Source: Litoditis marina (lineage: Eukaryota; Nematoda; Chromadorea; Rhabditida; Rhabditidae). Taken from it: a DNA stretch of 64,000 nucleotides. The notes beneath the pieces are model-generated. The model searched no databases, was not told the DNA's origin, and saw nothing but the letters and a program-made list of their open reading frames with translations. Both the position numbers and the translations under genes were made by a program. The DNA lies in the NCBI GenBank assembly GCA_964036275.1, contig OZ038434.1:24969413-25033412 (forward strand), in the 5' to 3' direction. Shown here one piece after another: positions 12,679 to 23,900 of the stretch (position 1 is the stretch's first letter; every line of letters starts with the position of its first letter).

Positions 12679-12798
12679 TGTATTGCCCACTCACGTGAAC
12701 CATGTTGAACACAGCAGAACCAGAAACGTGCAATGACAAAGTGCACTTTTTATTAGAATGCCAACTTTACGTGACTATTCAACTAACTTCCAGTATAG
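12679..12798 (+). mobile_element. CACGTGA-type MITE (family A)
   Basis: Full-length-like member with a TCACGTGAA left part, the AATGACAAAGTGCAC core and an ACTTCCAGTAT right end. The right-copy equivalent is 37936-38055. Confidence 0.75.
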
Positions 12799-14923
12799 AC
12801 TTTCAACCGGAGTGTAACAGACATCCTCTTGTAGGTTACACGTTCGGTTTATCTAAGATTATGGTAACTTATTACAAAAAAGTGTTTCAAATATTTTGTG
12901 ACAACGTTGATGGTTGAACTAGAAAGCAGGCATCAAAACATGCGGTAAGTGTACTGTAGGAGTCTGAGTAGGAATGAAGACTACACTTAGTGTATATTCG
13001 TGATTTGGTGACAGCGAAACTGGTTTGAATGAACTTTTTTTGTGAACGGAGTTGTTTGTGTATTGTTATAATATGATCACCTTACTTCATACTACATAGC
13101 TTCATTTTTCGTCAAAGTTGCAACCCCCACTTCCTTTTATTCAGAAAACTAGATCTCTGTGTGTACATATTGAAATAGATGTGTGGTCTATGAATTAATT
13201 CCCCCTCCCTCTCTTTCTTGACTGTTTGTGAGAAACATATTAGTTGCTTCCGGATTTGTTACCAAGTGACGAGAAAGTAAGCGGCTTACACACACACTTC
13301 TGGTGATGAATACATCTCTAGTACTACGACTAAGGGGAGCGAAGTACGTTTTAAGTTGGATGAGATCATAGTACGTAAAATGCGAAAGCAGCTCGAAGTT
13401 TCAGTGGAGCATCAGCCCATCAGCTCGCCAAAGTGGTTATTTCAGAAAAAATAGTATACGTCAGAATTGAAGAACGTCAGATAATAGAGTTCACGTTCTA
13501 CATGATTATTCCAATTATGAGGATCGCTATTTTTGAGCAAACCTATACGATGTACGTTGCTTCACCGGTTGTGATTGTAGTTTTATTCCGTTTCTTAACA
13601 CTCGAAACTCGAGAACCATGACGTGTTTCAAGATGGAACGACAACGAATTTCCCATAACTTCCTATCTTTTAGATGTATTTTTAGTTCGGGCTGACAAGA
13701 CGAACTAAATCGCGGGGTTGAACACATCGTAAACGATAGTTTTGCGTCCGCTCACGGTATGGTCTGTAATTCTTCTAGAATTTAGAGCGAGGTAGATGAG
13801 TAAATGTTGTACAACACGTTTTCTGTTTAAGGATTCGTTTGAAACAGAATTTTTTTTAGAGATTGTTTTCTGATCGAACTACAGCTCAAGTGTTGTCCCC
13901 CGTGTTTAAGACTTAGTCTCGGTGAGACACGAGGTGTAGTCATCTTTTCCGAAATCCGAAATCTTCCCCAAATGCTACTATAAACCTGGAGTACCAAGAG
14001 ATTAGCCTTCAAACAGTGTAAAAACCTCCCACTCGCTACAAAGTAAATCTAGAGATCTCTAAACCACGTTTCACTCGTTCGTTGATAACTACATAAATCC
14101 TAATTTCCTCGATCTTTTTCGCCGTAAAACCGCAGTAAGCTTTCGAAGTTAGGCACAGGGTTCCAACAAAAACGCAGCGAAAGAATAGTTGTAGTAGATC
14201 AAATTCTAACAATACCAACTTTCCGATGACTGCGTCACTTCTACTACGCACTATATCTTAGCCCTCGCATCTCCTGAAATACAGATTTCACTAAATAGTG
14301 AATCTTTAAAAAGCGAGCCAGTACGGTGTATTTCTGTATCTCGCTGTGTTTGTAATATCATTTCCGTTGCTTTTCAGTCGAAATTAAAAAAAAAATTGGT
14401 ACAACGAAGATTTGGTCACTTCCTATACGATCAGTTCCCAACCTACGTCTCTTTCATCATGCACTGTTCACTACTGGAATACAAACTAGTGAGTAGATCA
14501 AAGATTCAGCATGTGGTGACGATGAGATTATCTTCATACGTGGCCAATTTTTTCTGAAACTTTATAGGATTTGTCGTCAGTAGTTGGTATAGGAATATGT
14601 TTCACGAGGAGTGCCAATCATCATCTCTAAGTGCAACTTGTCACTGTTATCAAAATAGCAGAATTCAGGTTGTAGTCCAGCCGAGAATACGCGCACAAAG
14701 AATGAAATTTCCCTTAAAGTAGGACTATTATGTGGGCCAATCCCTACGGTTCGGTCCTTTCAATGACAATTGAAACATGTATTGCAGTTTAAAGGACCAG
14801 CGCGTTGAGATTGGTCCACATAGTCGTTTTTCTTTAAATTTGCAATCATACTACAAACTCAGACAAACGTGGAGTCAAACTACAAACACATCATATCGGG
14901 TCCCAACGACCATGTCCAGGCTT

Positions 14924-15110
14924 CCTGGCGGCGTAGCAATCCTCACAAAAGTTCATGAGATCACCTCATAAGCTAATAGCACGATCTTCTCATAAGGTTC
15001 TATTGATTGCTATGCTACAACATGAAGAGTTCACGAGTAGCTCATGAGGTATCTCATGAGAAACTCATATGAACTTCTTATGAGGTTGGACGGTTTGCTA
15101 CGCCGCCTGG
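14924..15110. mobile_element. CGGCGTAGCAAT inverted-repeat MITE (family B)
   Basis: CCTGGCGGCGTAGCAATC at one end and GCTACGCCGCCTGG at the other. The inside is dense in CTCATGAG half-palindromes. A degenerate half copy follows to about 15300. Confidence 0.8.
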
Positions 15111-15424
15111 CGCGGTTGCAGGCACTCAACAACCTTACGATATATTTCATGAGCAACATCTCAAAACTGCACTGCTCATGAGATTCTATTGATTTCAATG
15201 CTACTACATTAGGAGTTCACAAGTAGCTCACGAGTCACGAGCCATTCATGAAATTTTCATGGAAAACTCATACGAACTTCTCATGAGGTTGGACGATATA
15301 AGACGACCGATTTCAAACTTTTCACAAAATCACAGAAAGTGCTGTAAATCTGTGAAAAAGCCAGATTTTGTGAAAAGTTGAAAAAAAAGTTTTTCCCGCT
15401 GGTGTGAGTTCACATTTAAAGCTG

Positions 15425-15608
15425 AGGGCAGAGTGGAAAACTAGTTTAGGTACCCCGGGGTACCTAAACTTAACGGTGCGCGCGCCGAAAACAAGCTAAA
15501 TCATGTGAACCGTATGCAATATAGGTTGGTTAGTTTGGATTAAAAATTTTATAAATCGGTTTTTTTTGAGCAGCTATTTCATATTAACTTTCCTTCCTGT
15601 CCCCTTTT
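15425..15608. mobile_element. GGTACCCCGGGGTACC palindrome MITE (family C)
   Basis: AGGGCAGAGTGGAAA at one end and TTTCCTTCCTGTCCCCTTTT at the other, with the palindrome TTTAGGTACCCCGGGGTACC next to the left end. Confidence 0.8.
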
Positions 15609-16004
15609 AATTCTCCGCTTTCCGAGTGATGGAAGATTCATATGAACAGTTTCCAGCTTACGCATCATCTGCAAACCGATTATGCAAAAAAAGAGTAGAT
15701 CAATCATTCGGCATGTGACATGACGACGGGATGATCCTGCATACGTGGTCAGATTTCAGGAACTTATTGGTTTTACAGGATTTGTCGTCAGTAATGGAAT
15801 TGATGTGTAAGAACTGCCCAATTCTTGGATGTAGTTCGATTTTCATTCACGCTATGAACTTTGAACCTTGAACGACAACGAATGTCAGATAATGGTATTG
15901 AGGTAAAAGAGGTAAAAGCGAAGTACTGAGAGAGAAAAGTTGAAATTTTAATCAAGTGGTAAAATCTGCTTGAAACACAAAAAACCCAAGATTCTTCCTT
16001 TTTG

Positions 16005-17082
16005 TCATTTCTTTCCGCAAAGTCCACAGGTGGCAGCACAGTATTCCGTCTTGGTGGCCAATGAATAATCTTCACTGATACAGAAATAATTGAGAGCCCA
16101 GGCAGCGCAGCTGAAATTCAGTTTTAAACATCTAATCACAGTTTTTCTCGGTCTTTATCGGTTTCTATTGGTTTCTAAATAATTGTTTTTATGATTTCAG
16201 TTACGGTTCGATGAACATTGTTCTAGTTCTTATAGAGTAAAATGTAATTAAAAAGATTTGGAAATGTAATTAAAAAGAGGTAATGGTGGAAAAAAATTGG
16301 TTTTCCACGATGTGATGTTACAGGCCAGTTCTGTATCGAATCAGATTTTTTCTACGACGAATTCAATTTTTTTGAGAATACCAATGAGCTCCCCTTTCGA
16401 TTTTTTCGCTTCCAGTCGCTTGTGGGTTTTAATTTTCTACGATTCTTGTTGCCTTGTTGGCCTTCATTGGTGTTTAAAGAAGGACGATTCTGTGAAACAA
16501 ACGCAACGCTCCGGTCCTTTGAAGAAGGGCAGAATGGAAAGCTAGTTTAGGTACCCCGGAGTACCTAAACATAAGGTTGCGTGCGCCAAAACTGACTAAA
16601 ACATGTGAACCGTATGCAAATACGGTTTGTCAGTTTGAATGAAGGAAGATATCATTTAGTTTCTCTTGAGCAGACTTTACATATTAACTTTCCTTTCTGT
16701 CCCCCTTTAAACTGCGATACATTTTTTAATTACATAAAGACCGATGGTTCGGGAGTGTTTCCCATAACCGTTCTACTTCAACGGGGGGGGGGGGGGGGGG
16801 GCAGAATGGAAAGTTCATATTGAAGAGCTGCTCATGATAAACCGATATATACACATCCTATTTCACACTAACGAACCTACTTTGCATACGGTGCACTTAT
16901 TTGCTCTCCAAACTAGCTTTCCATTCTGTTGTTCTTTAAATACTTTTCCCGTTCTATGAGTTACGGTTCAATAAATGTTTTAAGCATCATTCTTAATTAG
17001 TAATATAGCCGATAACCCACTTTGAGCTGGAGTCCTCGCACGTGTTGGATGTACACAGACCACAAGTTCGCCGACAGTTCTC
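16005..17082 (-). pseudogene. Orphan last two exons of a four-domain ShK gene (left copy)
   Basis: Exons 17021-17082 (ENCRRTCGLC...) and 16005-16110 (CAAWALNYFC...CAATCGLCGKK-stop) match exons 6 and 7 of the intact gene at 41178-48396. The upstream exons are missing because the duplication breakpoint at about 17254 lies in the intron before exon 6. The signal-peptide exons next upstream (17412-17967) belong to another gene, and their phase does not join to exon 6. The two orphan exons are still open and differ from the intact gene by only two conservative residues (L/F and T/S). Confidence 0.85.
16521..16709. mobile_element. GGTACCCC palindrome MITE (family C)
   Basis: Same structure as 15425-15608, with one mismatch in the palindrome. 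A related half copy follows through a G-run to about 16940. Confidence 0.8.
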
Positions 17083-17411
17083 CTGAAAATGGTTAAAAAA
17101 CATTGAAACAAAAATAAATAGTTTTCAACAAGAAAGTACACAGTATTTTAACCTCACTATCAGATTTTAACGGTTTGATATTGAACAAAATCATTAATAT
17201 GCTTTTTGTCTTACATTTAACACATCTTATTATATCTATCTTTCGTTTTTCTTTTTAGAGATAGGGTGAGGCATCGTGTGAAAGGAGATCGTGCAGAAAA
17301 GCAGAGATAGATCACACGAATAAGAGATCATGTGATTCAAGAGGGTACAGAGTTTTAGACATAGAGTGAGAGATAATGTGAATAGAGGGTTCAGAAAAGC
17401 CGAGATTTGAT

Positions 17412-17967
17412 TTACTTTGCATTCGGTCCACAGTCGGAGGATGACCCGCAGGTACTGCGAACTCCGGTGAATTCCAAAAAGGGGAAATAGCAGTCGGAAG
17501 CTGGAAAAGACACTTCAAACATGAGCGTGGTAACTTTTTGACTGGTAGTTTTTGAGTGTCTGTACGTGTCTCTTCACGTGAACTATATACGATACAGACA
17601 TGTCGAAGTCATATTACGCTCTCTTCACGAATTTTGGTGAATTTTCCCAGCTCATCACTTGGTCTAGAGTGCTTAAATTTGTACCGAAACTTTTATAATA
17701 CACTTTTCTGGCTGTGATTGGAGAAAAAAGAAGAATAGGAACAATACTTTGTGGTGAAAGATGACTTATTTTATGAAGTTGGAGGACTTTTATTTTTGTA
17801 ATGTGCGCGTTGAAAGCGAATGGACTGTGTCTTTGTTATAAACTGCCTGAATAGTGTAGAAATGTTATTGTTACAAAAATGATTTGGCAAGTTCATCATG
17901 TCAGTTAATTTGACCTACCTGCGCAGATGGTAGCAATAACTACGACTCCTAGTGCCTGGCGGATCAT
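17412..17967 (-). CDS. Small secreted Cys-containing peptide, 45 aa, two exons
   Basis: Exon 1, 17919-17967, encodes the signal peptide MIRQALGVVVIATICA. After a clean donor and a TTTTCCAG acceptor, exon 2 (17412-17500) adds a short mature peptide starting SDCYFPF, with three cysteines, then a stop. A TATA box lies about 65 bp upstream of the ATG. I do not recognise the family. The stop overlaps a weak AAA|GTAAAT donor, so the true gene may once have continued into sequence cut off by the breakpoint at 17254. Splicing on to the orphan ShK exon would be out of frame. If the tandem model is right, a second copy should lie left of the window. Confidence 0.6.
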
Positions 17968-18033
17968 CTTGGGATTACGGTAGCTGGGTTTTCGAGCTGT
18001 GTCGAGGAATGATGGGCTGCCGGCGCCGCACGC

Positions 18034-18042
18034 TTTTATATG
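18034..18042 (-). promoter_or_regulatory. TATA box of the 45-aa peptide gene
   Basis: TATAAAAG on the minus strand, about 65 bp before the ATG at 17967, a normal distance for a short 5' leader. Confidence 0.6.
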
Positions 18043-18160
18043 CGGCAACGGGGCATTGTCACAAAATGTTTGTTGATTTTGCATGCGGAAACTGCAATGG
18101 GCTGACTCCTATTTGGGATTTATGGGGGGACGAAAATAGAGGGGAAGAGAGATAAAGAGG

Positions 18161-18264
18161 TAAAGAGAGAAAGAGAGAGAGAGAGAGAGAGGGGAAAAGA
18201 GAGAGAGAAGGGAGAGAAAGAGAGAAACCGACTGATAAAGAAGGGAAGAGGGAGAGAGGAAGAG
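18161..18264. repeat. GA-rich microsatellite
   Basis: Imperfect (GA)n tract with GGGA interruptions. Confidence 0.85.
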
Positions 18265-18469
18265 ATAGTTTTTTTTAGTATTATTTCAATTTCGAAGACA
18301 ATCTTCAGAGGTACGAATAGGTGTACGTTTTATTTATCCAGATTTCCTCATAAATTTTTTTCACACATCCTCTCATCTAATATTTTGACAAGACTACTTT
18401 TACACGTTCTGATTTGATTGATTTCAGTTGAAATTCGGAAATTTGACGTTTATCGAGTACTACAACTAA

Positions 18470-18592
18470 ACTAAACGTAACATGGACATTCACGTAAATC
18501 TAATGAGATATCGTGCACTTTTTGATTGCACGTTTCTGAGTTCTGCTGTGTTTATCCTGTTTCACGTGACTGTACTTTGTATAACTGTATAT
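18470..18592 (-). mobile_element. CACGTGA-type MITE (family A)
   Basis: Reverse-oriented member with GCACGTTTCTGAGTTCTGCTG and TTTCACGTGACTGT. Confidence 0.75.
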
Positions 18593-19407
18593 TATCCCCC
18601 ATACAAACACAACTTCCGGTGTACAATAGTCTCCGTTGTCCACGTAACTCTATTCTTTTTCTAATTAATTGTTCTTTTTCGGCGTGACGTCCCCCATCTG
18701 TACAAATATTCCCCTATTTCATACAATTTCAAGGAAAACACGAATTACGTGTGTTCAGACAATGAAAACAGCAAAAACAGACAATTCGTACACATTACGA
18801 ATGAATAGTCGCTATATATTATGTTCTGTATCAATGACCATATTAGAGTTCTGTTTTGATCGCTAAACACTGCATAGTTCTCAAAATTTACAAAAATACA
18901 TCTGTTTCGAACTACAATCACAACTGATTACAAACGATACCTTTTGATGAGTTTGTAGTTTGATTCCTGAATGTATCTTGGTTTCACATTCGTGTGGTCT
19001 AATTAGTTCTGAGTAGGCCCCCCAAGCTTACGCAATTTCGCTTTCGAATGAAGTACTCTGGATAGTTTGCCAGCTGCCAGTCTTGTAAAACTCCTAAACT
19101 CCTAGATTCCACGACAATTACAGAAATTATACATGACTGAGTTTCTTGATCATGAAGCCAAAAGATGACTCAACACCACGTGCGTTTTGAAACTAAAAAT
19201 AGACCACGCGACCCTTTGTAATCTGAGGTTTTAACCGGATTTCATAGTATAATCTACGTCCGCCGACCAAATAACTATCTGTTTCCACGTGAAATCAGCT
19301 GATTATTGAGTTCGCTCTTTGAAAAGCAAGTTGCCCTGTCCCGCTGTGATCCCGTCCATTTTCAGTCGAAAAACGTGAATTATGCGGGTATCGAGATTGG
19401 GCGGTTC

Positions 19408-19610
19408 ACCACATGCAACCAAAATGCAACCGGGTTGCATGTGTTAAGAAAGCTCGGTTCCTTTCCAAATGAAACCGGGTTGCTTTTGGTTGCTTTTCAA
19501 ATGGAACCAAACACTCAATTTTTGGACACTTTCCGGTTTTTAATGCAATTTGGTTGCTTTTGGTTGCATTTGGAAAGCAACCGAAAGCAACCAAACTGTC
19601 TTTACACATG
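19408..19610. repeat. GGTTGC/GCAACC foldback repeat
   Basis: Related to 1521-1745: CATGCAACC and GGTTGCTTTTGGTTGC units in both orientations. Confidence 0.7.
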
Positions 19611-20738
19611 TAACTCGGTCGCTTGTGTAATTGGCCTCGAGATTGTCGCTTAGCTTACGACGTGAATAAGTCCACGTGAAGAAGACTCGACAACAGCTCA
19701 CGTCTCCTATGTACGCAGTTACTAGACGGCTGCATATTTCTACTCGTATTCTTTTCGATTTCACACTGAAAATAGACCACGCGACCCTTTGTAATCTGGG
19801 GTTCGAACCGGATTTTCTACTACGTGATCTATGTTTCTTCTTCTTGTGTGTCCTGGAACTTTTAGGTCTAGAAACATGTGCCACTTCTGGCTTGTTATTG
19901 TCATGTAATCCTAAAACTGGGTATTATGCATCTGTAGTCGGAACACTCACTGAACCACCGTAGGAAATCTACCAATTTGCGACAGAGATCAAACTACAAC
20001 AAATACGAGGGCTGAGGCAAACGGGACAAGGGGTGGATTGATAATTAGAGGAAATAAGTCAAATCCATAATACTTTCCTTGTTCTGTATCTTTATTATTG
20101 ATTCATCTTTTCCCCTTTCTACGATACCTAAGAGTGTTTTTTTGCCTCAGCCCTCGTCCCCTTTCCTATTGGCCCTGGTTGCGACGTAACATCAGCTGAT
20201 GATAATGAAAATACAACTGTCCACGAAATTTCTGATTCATATAGTCGTTTTCACTCCCATGTCTAATTCGTCACCTAGAAGACACCGTAATATCCGCGCT
20301 CTAGATATCAACCGTTCAAAAAATGGAAAATCGATAACTTTTGTGAAAGTGTTGTTTTCAACAGAAATTTCAGTGCTGTAGAAATCTATGCATAATTGCA
20401 AACGACTATAGAAGTCTTCAACAAATCTTGAACTCTGGAGAGGTTGATTGAAAAAAAACATTTTTTCAAATTTCATTTTTCCTTTATATTAACACACTGC
20501 ACAAACATCCAAAACGAACATTAAAATAAAACTCGGAATAGAAACTACAATTGACCATTACAAAAAAACACGATATCACTGGATTATCGAATAGTAATAC
20601 ATTTCTTCTTAAAAAACAAGTAAAACAGTACAAACAATGAGGTAAACAGGAGAAACTTACATGGGTGATTAAAAGGGTTCAAGCACGAGATCAAACTACA
20701 AGTACTAATCAACAAAACTTACAAGATCAAAGATCAAA

Positions 20739-20857
20739 CTACAGGTCCTTGAAGAGGGTGGCCAGATCGATATTTTCCTTGGTCAAATCATCCATCAGAC
20801 GGCATACGGAATCACGTTCTTTCTGGAAATAACGCTTTATTAGTTAAAAAAAGAGAA

Positions 20858-20906
<49 letters not shown>

Positions 20907-20945
20907 GGAGATAGAGAGAGGATAGAGAGAGAGAGAGAGGAGAGG

Positions 20946-20986
<41 letters not shown>

Positions 20987-23900
20987 TAATGGAGAGAAAG
21001 AGAAAGAAACCATACCTCCATAAGCGTGAGATGATCCGCCGGCTGTACAATCCCCCCGAGTAAATCGTCCACAAAGTGTGCCACCCGGTTGTCCAAAACC
21101 TTCGTCGTCTCGTCATTTTTTCGCTGCGCCACCACCAGATCCTGGAAGGAGCACATACAATAGTTGAGACAGTAATAATAATAATAATAATAATAAACCA
21201 ACTACTAAATACAAGATCAGACATCAAACTACAGATTATGAACAGAACGACGATATTTTCCCTTTTAGCCTCCAGAATGAGGTGTCACAAAATTCCATCA
21301 TGATGTTATAAAATTGAGGTTGCACATTGAAATGACCTTTTAAATCCCTACCAATCCAGTAACCCTGTTTAAAAGGCCTAATTTTTCGATAAAGGACGCC
21401 AGACAACAATATTGAGAAATCACATTCTGACCCGCGGGAATTAATTTCTGTCCCAGGGACATTTTGTACAACCATCTAACTTCTCATCATTCGCGTTATG
21501 TCTCGTCCCACAGCGCGCTATGCTAATTCACAATAATTATTAAAAGCGCTATGTGTTAAACTCTAGCCTCGACAATAATGCATTATTCCACCTTAATGAA
21601 GCTGTAGTTTTTGGTAAATCAGTAAATGTTCTCCGTTTTCTAATGAAACGTTTTTTTATCAACACTTAAAGTTGATCAGAATCATGTAAATGTTTTTATT
21701 GGTGTCCTTTGTCCTACCTTCTTTGAAATTGAGAGGGTTCGGCCAATTTCGTAACAGATTTTCAGAGAATTAGACTATCCTTTATCCCCCAAAACGCCCA
21801 CCCAACAATTTCCATCGAAAACAAGTAGTGAAACTTGGTGAATTCCATATGTAACCGGGTTTTTAGGTAACCCAACCCTTTTTTGGTAACCTATTTTTTC
21901 AGGTTACCTCAGTAGGTAACCGGATGGTAACCTAAAATGAAAAACCGGTTACCTGTTTTTCTAACGCAAAATCTGGTTTTAACCGGTAGCCGGATTTTAG
22001 TTTTAGGTTACTTCCAGGTTTCCTCCTGAGGTAACCTGAAAAAAGGTTACCAAAAAAGGGTTAGGTTACCTGAAAACACGGTTAGTTGGTAGAATTGGCC
22101 GTGAAACTTTGCCACTAACCTGTTGCAGTACTGCTACATCGTGTTGTTGATTCTCCAAAACCTCCTTCTCGCGTTCCATCGCATCTGAAATGAAGTTATA
22201 AAGTTAATGGAAATATGCATACAAAAGTTATTTCTCACTTTCACTACTTATTCACATTTCAAGTTGTAGTTTCATGATTCATCTACTTACACACCAGTAA
22301 TAGCAAAATACGCAAAGGCCGGTAAGGTCTGACTAAGCGACAAAATGAGTCCGTTTTAGATGTGAACACGTGAAAAATTATGATTGTTCCATTAAAAGTA
22401 GACCGATTTTCTTATTTTCGTTGAAAAATTAGTTCGTTTTTCGAACTTTTCTGACTATTCGGACAACTTTACTGGTGTGTGGAAATACGACAACAATAGT
22501 AAGTAGCTAGATCGAACTATGCACTTCACAGCTTACACGCCACAAACAATTCATCAGTTCGCTGTGCATCACTACTCAGAACAGGCGTCGTTGCAAAACA
22601 GTAAATTACTGTTTATACAGCGTGGCTGTCATGTATATTGATTTTCCCTCTCGTCGTCTGACGTCTCTTCGGGGCATACTATATCTCTAGATTTGTTGCA
22701 ATACAGTTTCGACCAAACGCGAACTTGTAATTAACAGAGCGCGTTCGGAGTAGTGAAAATACAGTAACTTCCATATTCTACAGAATCTTGCCTGAAAACA
22801 AGATCAAACTACAAATCCACCCACCAATTTGTCCCTGCAGCAGTTTTCTCTCCTTCTTTCGGTCCTCCGTCTCTCGCTCATCGATTATCGATTGACGCTG
22901 GCCGCGGCGTCTAATCTCCTCCAGGCGCTCCTCCTCCACGGAGGCTGTGATCCTGAAACGACCAGCAAATTAGACCACGCCCACTTTTTGCTCAGAACAG
23001 AAATAGCCTCTTGGAGGATAGCCGGTGTTGAGTGCTCACAAGAAAAAAATCATAATTGTCCAGTCTCCACCAAAATAACCAATTTCGATCAGAATTCGAA
23101 TTTTGTTCCAATAATCTGAGTATGTAGATGTGTATTCTTCGAAACAAAACCTGTTTGCGCACAACTACTCAACCATGGTATTTAGCCCGACACAAAGTAC
23201 AAATAGACCCAATTATGTTTTTAAACAAATTGTTTTGTAACCTTTGAAAATTCCAAAAACCCACTCGAACGACTTTTTGTTCTGCAGAATCTTCTGAATT
23301 TCCTTGTCGATTGATCTCTTTTCGGTCTCCAAATCGGCATACGTTTGTTCCAACAAACGACGCGCATCATCGCGGATTCGAGAATGAAGTTCCCTGAAAT
23401 TGTAGTTTGAACTTTGAACTCGATGCATCAAAAAGCCGAGCAACCAAACTACAAACACAGCGGTCGAGGACACGATACACCAAATGGGCTTGCTTCGGAA
23501 AGAGCGAACCCAATAAGGTAGTCTAGGGCGTGAAATCGTGGTCTGGTGCTGAACTGTGAAGCAGACGTTTACAATTGTTGGACGACTCTCCAAATTCTGG
23601 GTGACATGACGAAAAATGGTGTAAATATCTATTTTTGGGTGATTGAAATGATATTTGTTTGTTCAAAATCCAGATAATCATTCAATTTCGGCGAATTTTT
23701 GGGCGATTGTCTGAATTTTCGGAGTTTTTCATTAATTCTGGGTGAACAAAGTTCAGACGTCGCGTCTATGGTTGTATACGTATGCTCAGAAGAGAAAACA
23801 GGGGATGATGTGCTCAAACTGAACTGCAATAATGCTAGTTTCCACTTCTGAATACAACATCCCGAAATCAATCAATAGGCATGAAATACATGGGATAGTA

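Larger units (their letters stand above)
11756..16004. other. Intergenic, ttr-B to ShK exons, left copy
   Basis: No supported gene. It contains the ttr upstream block, family A, B and C MITEs, and dispersed GAGTAGATCAAAGATTC-type repeats (14500, 15700). A left-copy-only palindromic insertion of about 110 bp lies near 15296-15405. The equivalent right-copy stretch is 37000-41177. Confidence 0.7.
1..17254. repeat. Left copy of a ~17 kb visible segmental duplication
   Basis: This block aligns collinearly with 24381-42411. Long stretches are nearly identical, broken by small indels, copy-specific insertions and some more diverged patches. It carries ndc-80 exons 1-11, ttr-A, ttr-B and two ShK exons in the same order and orientation as the other copy. 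Homology fades at about 17250-17255, inside what is an ShK-gene intron in the other copy. The left limit is not reached, because the window opens inside ndc-80 intron 11. That the full unit is about 25 kb and extends left of the window is inference. Confidence 0.95.
18043..20738. other. Intergenic between the 45-aa peptide gene and ndc-80
   Basis: GA tract, a family A MITE, GGTTGC repeats and two copies of a GACCACGCGACCCTTTGTAA block (19196 and 19775) with a GTTCGAACC B-box-like motif. I see no gene. Confidence 0.65.

Noticed and set aside
12702..12917. 71-codon open frame present in both copies
   Set aside because: Begins inside a family A MITE; no domain or splice context.
14036..14251. 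71-codon frame, similar in both copies (39286-39501)
   Set aside because: Differs at many non-synonymous positions and resembles a dispersed repeat also present near 49940-50060.
17021..17500. Fusion of the 45-aa peptide gene to the orphan ShK exons
   Set aside because: The only available donor (phase 2) puts exon 17021-17082 out of its ShK frame.
19773..19820. Functional tRNA at the GTTCGAACC motif
   Set aside because: Only a B-box-like segment and part of an anticodon-loop-like stretch are present; no complete cloverleaf, and the block is repeated at 19196.
20812..21227. Long Leu/Ser-rich open frames
   Set aside because: Created by the GA/CT microsatellite and overlapping a real ndc-80 exon in the wrong frame.
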